A DNA stretch of 10,475 nt, taken from NCBI GenBank assembly GCA_023386115.1, contig JAEWKL010000199.1:1-10475 (forward strand), read 5' to 3'. Source of the DNA: Pseudomonadota bacterium. GTDB taxonomy: Bacteria; Pseudomonadota; Alphaproteobacteria; Rhizobiales; Beijerinckiaceae. The notes beneath the pieces are model-generated. The model saw nothing but the letters and a program-made list of their open reading frames with translations, did no database searches and had not been told where the DNA came from. A program made the position numbers and the translations under genes. Shown in pieces: positions 6,816 to 10,475 of this stretch (its first letter is position 1; the number at the start of each line of letters is the position of its first letter).

Positions 6816-7258
6816 CACCCGCAGCGCTCATAATCGATTCCTGCCGTATCATCCTGGCTATAATACCGTTTCAGAAAGCCATTCGGCATAATCTTCATAA
6901 ACACTTTTACTTCATTATTTGCCACTGCATTCGTGCAATCCAGGATCAGAACCTGACGCTCACCGTCCGGTCTGACCGATGCGATCCGGCAGGATGCCGC
7001 TGGCGTTCTCAAGCGATTGGCGGAGACCATGAAGGCAGGAGCGAAAAGGTCGAGTGGCTTCTTGAACGACACACCCTTGCCCATCGGAGAATAGACCTGG
7101 GCACAGTCGCGCCCGCTCAAGACCCAGGCACCTTGGTAGCCAGACAGGCCAGCCCCCGCCGCCCGCGCATCCAATACCGCGACCGATGCTCCGAGACCCA
7201 GGCCAAGCCCAAGATTCAGGCCGAGTGCGGCGACACGGACAAGACTTACGTGGTTCAT
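6815..7258 (-). CDS. Small exported hypothetical protein with four cysteines
   Basis: This is a 147-aa protein of unknown function. The N-terminus is a signal peptide: MNHVSLVRVAALG, then an unusual Leu/Gly-alternating core (LGLNLGLGLGLG, about 12-23), with likely cleavage after ARA (residue 33). The mature part holds GYQGAWVLSGRDCAQVY, a basic-hydrophobic middle (KKPLDLFAPAFMV) and NGFLKRYYSQDD near the end. Cys52, 90, 108 and 146 are the only cysteines, which suggests two disulfides in a periplasmic or secreted fold. The start at 7256-7258 is well supported by TCTCCT on the plus strand (AGGAGA) 8 nt before it; an open frame 24 codons longer would overlap the regulator gene. It lies 44 bp after the AraC-family gene, so co-transcription is likely. 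I do not recognise a family. Confidence 0.75.
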   Translation of the reverse strand: MNHVSLVRVAALGLNLGLGLGLGASVAVLDARAAGAGLSGYQGAWVLSGRDCAQVYSPMGKGVSFKKPLDLFAPAFMVSANRLRTPAASCRIASVRPDGERQVLILDCTNAVANNEVKVFMKIMPNGFLKRYYSQDDTAGIDYERCG

Positions 7259-7302
7259 CGCGGTGTTCTCCTGGCTGCGAGATAGGATCGACCCGTAGCC
7301 TC

Positions 7303-8391
7303 TCAGTTGCTCCGTTGTTGTCTTCGCCATGCGCTCGGCGTAGTGTCGGTCCAGCGCCGGAAAGCGTGCGTGAATGCAGCCGGCTCCGAGAACTCCAGGA
7401 CGGCCGAGATCTCCGCCAAGCTCAGATTGGTGTCGGAGAGCAGCTGCTTGGCCATCCCGAGCCGCGTCTGGTCCGCGACCGACCGGAAAGTCGTCCCCTC
7501 GGCCTTCAGGCGGCGCGAGAGCGTTCGATGGCAGATTGCCAGCGACCGCGCGATCTGCCCCTTCTCGACCCGCCTTCTGACCACGGTTGAGCGCACCTGT
7601 CGCCGAATCTCGCCGCTCAGGTCGAACGGGACGACAGCTTCAAGCTGCCGAATGCGGCGCTCGACCATGCTCCGGATGACGGGCCTCGCGTTCGCGATGG
7701 GCTGCCGTAGGCACCGGGCTGGAAACACCAGGGCGGCGATTTCCTGCTCGAACCGGACCGGGCAGCGGAAGAAGCTGCGATAGGGGCCGGTATCCGGCGG
7801 ATCCAGGCGCGGCAGCAGCACCTCGTCCGGGCTCCAGTCGGGACCGCAGAGCGACCGCAGGACCTTGGTCAGCGCCGCAATGGCTCGCTCGCAGTGAAGC
7901 GCGATGCCCTCGGCGTCGGGATCGTAGGGCGAATATCGCACGGTGGCGACGGCGGCGTCGCACGTCACCTCGATCAGCGCGCCGCGGTTCAGGAGGTCGT
8001 AGTGGGTCTCCAGGGCACGCAACGCGTCACCGATCGTCTCTGAATGCTGCAGCAGCGTCCCGAGAAGGCCGAGAGAAGCGAGCGTGGTCCGCTGACCGAC
8101 GAGAAGGCCGAAGTGGGCGCATTGGGTTTGGCTGGCTGCGAGGGCGGTGAGGCGGCCCAATGATGCGAACGAGATGGCTTCCGGAACCATTATTTTCCAC
8201 TGTTCGATCCCAGCATGCTTGAGCAATTCATCGGGATCGATGTTCATTTCGATTAACATTTCATATATTGCACGAATTGCGTGTGCGTGAACTGAGCATA
8301 TGTGGATTGTTTTTTTCGATTTACTGTAAGTTCGCGCGCGCTCAGCTGGATTGATGCTCCAACTATCATCTGACAGAATTTCAGAGGACAT
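7303..8391 (-). CDS. AraC-family transcriptional regulator with arabinose-binding-type N-terminal domain
   Basis: This is a 362-aa DNA-binding regulator. From about residue 33, VHAHAIRAIYEMLIEMNIDP starts the arabinose-binding-type sensor domain (PF12625-like), which runs to about 220 and includes FGLLVGQRTTLASLGLLG (94-111). The C-terminal AraC HTH domain spans about 265-357: first helix-turn-helix about 279-299 (QIARSLAICHRTLSRRLKAEG) and second about 323-357, with the signature-like LEFSEPAAFTHAFRRWTDTTP. Members of this subgroup (ArgR/OruR-like) often control amino-acid, opine or lipid-related catabolism; the effector here is unknown. GGGG lies 6 nt before the ATG, a fair ribosome site. 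The first 32 residues are a polar, lower-GC extension before the domain. Its targets may be the small exported-protein gene 44 bp downstream, itself, or genes outside the window. Confidence 0.92.
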   Translation of the reverse strand: MSSEILSDDSWSINPAERARTYSKSKKTIHICSVHAHAIRAIYEMLIEMNIDPDELLKHAGIEQWKIMVPEAISFASLGRLTALAASQTQCAHFGLLVGQRTTLASLGLLGTLLQHSETIGDALRALETHYDLLNRGALIEVTCDAAVATVRYSPYDPDAEGIALHCERAIAALTKVLRSLCGPDWSPDEVLLPRLDPPDTGPYRSFFRCPVRFEQEIAALVFPARCLRQPIANARPVIRSMVERRIRQLEAVVPFDLSGEIRRQVRSTVVRRRVEKGQIARSLAICHRTLSRRLKAEGTTFRSVADQTRLGMAKQLLSDTNLSLAEISAVLEFSEPAAFTHAFRRWTDTTPSAWRRQQRSN

Positions 8392-8426
8392 GATGAGCCC
8401 CGTCTGCCACCAGATCAGGGCTCTAT

Positions 8427-8455
8427 GTTAGAACATGCACGCGCTGGCTTTGCAA
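8427..8455 (-). promoter_or_regulatory. Candidate promoter of the AraC-family gene
   Basis: On the minus strand TTGCAA (8450-8455) lies 17 bp before TCTAAC (8427-8432), each matching the sigma-70 consensus at four of six positions. Transcription would begin near 8420, about 30 nt before the ATG at 8391. A dyad ATGTT-AG-AACAT (8425-8436) overlaps the -10 box and could be an autoregulatory site. It is a visual prediction. Confidence 0.3.
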
Positions 8456-8778
8456 TTCATCATTTATCGGTATTCGCATGTATCCTGTAAGCTTTGGATA
8501 TATCTCGCGTAAATAAATTGGGAGCCAAGCTTCATGTAACGTTAAATGAAACAGCGCTCTAGCGGCATCCTTGTGCCCAACCCTGCCGTGCGAAAGCAAG
8601 CATCGGTCGCCCAGGCCCACTGGAGTGTGGATCCGCACTGAAACGGGGCCCCAGACCCAGCCGGGAGAAGTCCATGATGCGATGCTGGAAATGATCGTCG
8701 GTGCGCCGGGGCGGTCAGCATCGATCGGAACTCTGCTTCATATCGGATTCTGATTTGACTCCAGCATAATATTCCGCT

Positions 8779-8808
8779 GCGCCTTCGAACGGACCCTTTC
8801 GAAGGCGC
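8779..8808. repeat. Dispersed 30-bp palindromic repeat, copy 2
   Basis: Arms GCGCCTTCGAA and TTCGAAGGCGC form a perfect 11-bp inverted repeat around an 8-bp centre. It differs from the copy at 6461-6490 at two of 30 positions and has the same orientation. It lies about 145 bp downstream of the GH65 stop, so in RNA it would form a strong stem, but no T-run follows it on the minus strand. Confidence 0.65.
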
Positions 8809-8930
8809 GGTGGTATGAGGCCTGGCAGTCCGGGCAATCGGCGTCAGGATCGACTCGCGACGGGGCATGAGGCATGTCACGCGGTGCCGTCGGAAGCCGC
8901 ATCCCGTCGAACAGCAAATTTTACCGAATC

Positions 8931-8952
8931 AAAAACCGATCTCCAGCTCGGT
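8931..8952 (-). terminator. Weak candidate terminator after the GH65 gene
   Basis: On the minus strand, arms ACCGA (8948-8952) and TCGGT (8935-8939) enclose an 8-nt loop and run directly into a stretch of five T (8931-8935). The stem is short and begins inside the GH65 stop codon, so efficiency would be low. It is supported by the shape only. Confidence 0.3.
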
Positions 8953-10475
8953 CACGCCGAGCCGGCTCGTAGCACCTTGCCCTCCTCTACAATCATCGCG
9001 GCGCCCCTGATGCCGATCTCCATGCGTTCACCCGCCAGCAGCCTCACCTCCACGCCTTCGGGGGTGATCCGGATTCCCACGATTCGATCCCTCCAGCGCG
9101 TCCGGAACGCCAGCGACCGCCACTGCGGCGGCAAGCGCGGGTCGATCTCCAGTCGTTCGCCGGCCAAGGTCAGGCCGCCGAAGCCGCGCACCACCGCCTG
9201 CCACAATCCGCCGAGCCCGGCGATGCGCACGCCCCCCGCACTGTTCGGGTCAGGGTCGAGGTCGAGGGACGCCGTCTCGTGCATGTAGCGCAAGGCCGTC
9301 TCGGCGTGACCCAGGCGCGCCGCGACGAGGGCGTGCATGGCCGCGCTGAGCGAGCTGCCGTGCGCGCAGCGCGGCTCGTAGTGGTGGAAGTTGGTCTCGG
9401 CCGATGAGTCCGGGAAGGCCTGCGGCAGGAGCGCGATCAGAGCCACCACGTCGGCCTGCTTGACCACCTGCGAGCCGCGCGTCCGTTCGCGGCCGATGAC
9501 GACGTCGATCGGCAATGCATGGTCGGCGTAGTCCGCCACGTCGAGAAGGACGAGGTTGTGGAAGCCCGCGAACTGCTCGTAGAGCCCGGATCCGGGGTCG
9601 CGCCCATCGACGATCTGCCCGATCGCCTCCTGCCATGTCGCAAGTTCGTCGTCGTCGAGCGCAAGCGACGCCCGGAGCGCGGTCGCCTTGTCGGGCCAGC
9701 GCGCCCGCAGCAGCGCGACGACCTCCAGGCCGCGGGCGATGGTCCATCGGGCCATCACGTTGGTGAAGGCGTTGTCGTCCACGTCCTCGTGATACTCGTC
9801 CGGCCCGATCACGTTCCGGATATGTCGTCGCCCGTCGGTCTCGAGCACGGCGCGGGAGACCCAGAACCGGGCCGTCTCGAGCAGGATCTCGGCACCGGCC
9901 TGCAGCAGGAAGGCATCGTCGCCGGTGGCGCGCCAGTAGTGCCAGACCGCGTACGCGACATCGGCACTGATGTGATGCTCCATCTTGCCGGTCAGGATCT
10001 CGACGGGCGTACCGTCCGGGCCCAGCACCGACTCGGGCGTCGTCTCGGCTCCCGTATCGGCGGATTCCCACGGGTAGAGCGCGCCGCGATAGCCCATGCG
10101 CACGGCGTTCTCCCGCGCGCCCGGCAGGGTGTGGAAGCGGTACATCAGCAGCGCCCGCGCCGCTTCGGGCCAGGTCGCAGTGTAGAACGGCAGGAGGTAG
10201 ATCTCGGTGTCCCAGAAGACGTGGCCGAAATAGGCGTCGCCCGTGAGCCCGCGCGCGCCGATCGACACCCGCTCGTCGTCCGGGTTGGCGGCACTCGTCA
10301 GATGGTAGATGGCGAAACGCAGCGCTCGCTGCAATCCGTCGTCGCCCTCGATGACGACATCGCTCATCGCCCAGCGTTCCGCCCATGCGGCCTCGTGCGC
10401 CGCCAGCACGGCGCGCCAGCCGAGCGACGTGCTGCGCTCCAGGGCCGCCGCGGCGCGCGGCGCGGGGTCCTCCTC
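8952..10475 (-). CDS. Glycoside hydrolase family 65 protein, disaccharide phosphorylase-type (5' end outside window)
   Basis: The C-terminal 507 residues of a GH65 enzyme are visible; the reading frame is open to the window edge, and full-length members are usually about 750-800 aa. GH65 enzymes mostly phosphorolyse alpha-linked glucose disaccharides (trehalose, maltose, kojibiose, nigerose) to beta-glucose 1-phosphate in the cytosol. In visible numbering, the (alpha/alpha)6-barrel shows HVFWDTEIYLLPFY (85-98), the catalytic general-acid block IGPDEYHED with Glu227, DDNAFTN (233-239), VVKQADVV (337-344) and the HGSSLS loop (372-377), which fits a phosphorylase rather than a hydrolase. A C-terminal beta-sandwich follows (about 420-507). 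No beta-phosphoglucomutase (HAD) domain is fused at this end. The GTG at 10409 is internal, since conserved sequence continues upstream. Which disaccharide is used cannot be decided. Confidence 0.93.
   Translation of the reverse strand, partial: EEDPAPRAAAALERSTSLGWRAVLAAHEAAWAERWAMSDVVIEGDDGLQRALRFAIYHLTSAANPDDERVSIGARGLTGDAYFGHVFWDTEIYLLPFYTATWPEAARALLMYRFHTLPGARENAVRMGYRGALYPWESADTGAETTPESVLGPDGTPVEILTGKMEHHISADVAYAVWHYWRATGDDAFLLQAGAEILLETARFWVSRAVLETDGRRHIRNVIGPDEYHEDVDDNAFTNVMARWTIARGLEVVALLRARWPDKATALRASLALDDDELATWQEAIGQIVDGRDPGSGLYEQFAGFHNLVLLDVADYADHALPIDVVIGRERTRGSQVVKQADVVALIALLPQAFPDSSAETNFHHYEPRCAHGSSLSAAMHALVAARLGHAETALRYMHETASLDLDPDPNSAGGVRIAGLGGLWQAVVRGFGGLTLAGERLEIDPRLPPQWRSLAFRTRWRDRIVGIRITPEGVEVRLLAGERMEIGIRGAAMIVEEGKVLRAGSA

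Larger units (their letters stand above)
8392..8951. other. 560-bp intergenic region between GH65 and AraC-family genes
   Basis: The left part (about 8400-8540) is AT-rich and holds the candidate promoter of the AraC-family gene. The middle (8560-8760) has open frames on both strands (8423-8638 and 8542-8880 minus, 8571-8753 plus) that start with weak codons and resemble no family I know. They may be remnants of an old insertion, but I see no terminal repeats or transposase motif. The right part contains copy 2 of the palindromic repeat and a weak terminator for the GH65 gene. Confidence 0.5.

Noticed and set aside
7187..7225. Repetitive stretch encoding alternating Leu and Gly, considered as a microsatellite or assembly error
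   Set aside because: It keeps frame, uses varied codons and works as the hydrophobic core of a signal peptide.
8423..8880. Short frames in the GH65/AraC intergenic region, considered as a transposase remnant
   Set aside because: No DDE, HTH or other transposase motif and no terminal inverted repeats or target duplication could be seen.
1..10475. tRNA, rRNA, CRISPR array or phage genes
   Set aside because: No cloverleaf-like segment, regularly spaced repeats or phage protein motifs were found by reading.

Overview
The window is GC-rich DNA that looks alphaproteobacterial. Genus Methylobacterium (Hyphomicrobiales) is my best guess, from codon use, the ABC-transporter/amidohydrolase style and a GC-rich palindromic intergenic repeat, but nothing in the sequence proves it. 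All credible genes lie on the minus strand, so transcription runs from high to low coordinates. The plus-strand open frames over the genes are shadows created by the high GC.

Region A (positions 1-5845) is one operon-like block. In transcription order it holds a cytosolic ATZ/TRZ-type amidohydrolase (4412-5845), a periplasmic peptide/nickel-type solute-binding protein (2735-4309), two inner-membrane permeases (1789-2730 and 837-1706) and an ABC ATPase (834 down to the window edge, 3' end missing). The likely logic is that the binding protein captures a solute, the DppB/DppC-like pair and the ATPase import it, and the amidohydrolase cuts or deaminates it inside the cell. The substrate cannot be read from the sequence. 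The amidohydrolase keeps its metal ligands but has Gln where many deaminases of the family have a catalytic Glu.

Region B (5846-6581) is 736 bp with no gene I can defend. It contains an AT-rich promoter for the operon (-35 TTGAAA, -10 TATATT) whose predicted start overlaps a clean dyad, TTCGCA-GT-TGCGAA. It also holds a 5'-leader hairpin, a 10-bp long-range inverted repeat and the first copy of a 30-bp palindromic repeat.

Region C (6582-8391) is a small regulatory/accessory module: an AraC-family regulator with an arabinose-binding-type N-terminal domain, then 44 bp later a small exported protein of unknown function with four cysteines, then a doubtful 77-78 codon frame overlapping its stop codon. 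The 30-bp palindromic repeat recurs at 8779-8808 in the same orientation, so the two copies bracket this module.

Region D (8392-8951) is a 560-bp intergenic stretch with a candidate araC-type promoter, the second repeat copy and a weak terminator. Region E (8952-10475) is the C-terminal 507 residues of a GH65 disaccharide phosphorylase-type protein whose start lies outside the window. No tRNA, rRNA, CRISPR array or intact insertion sequence was seen.
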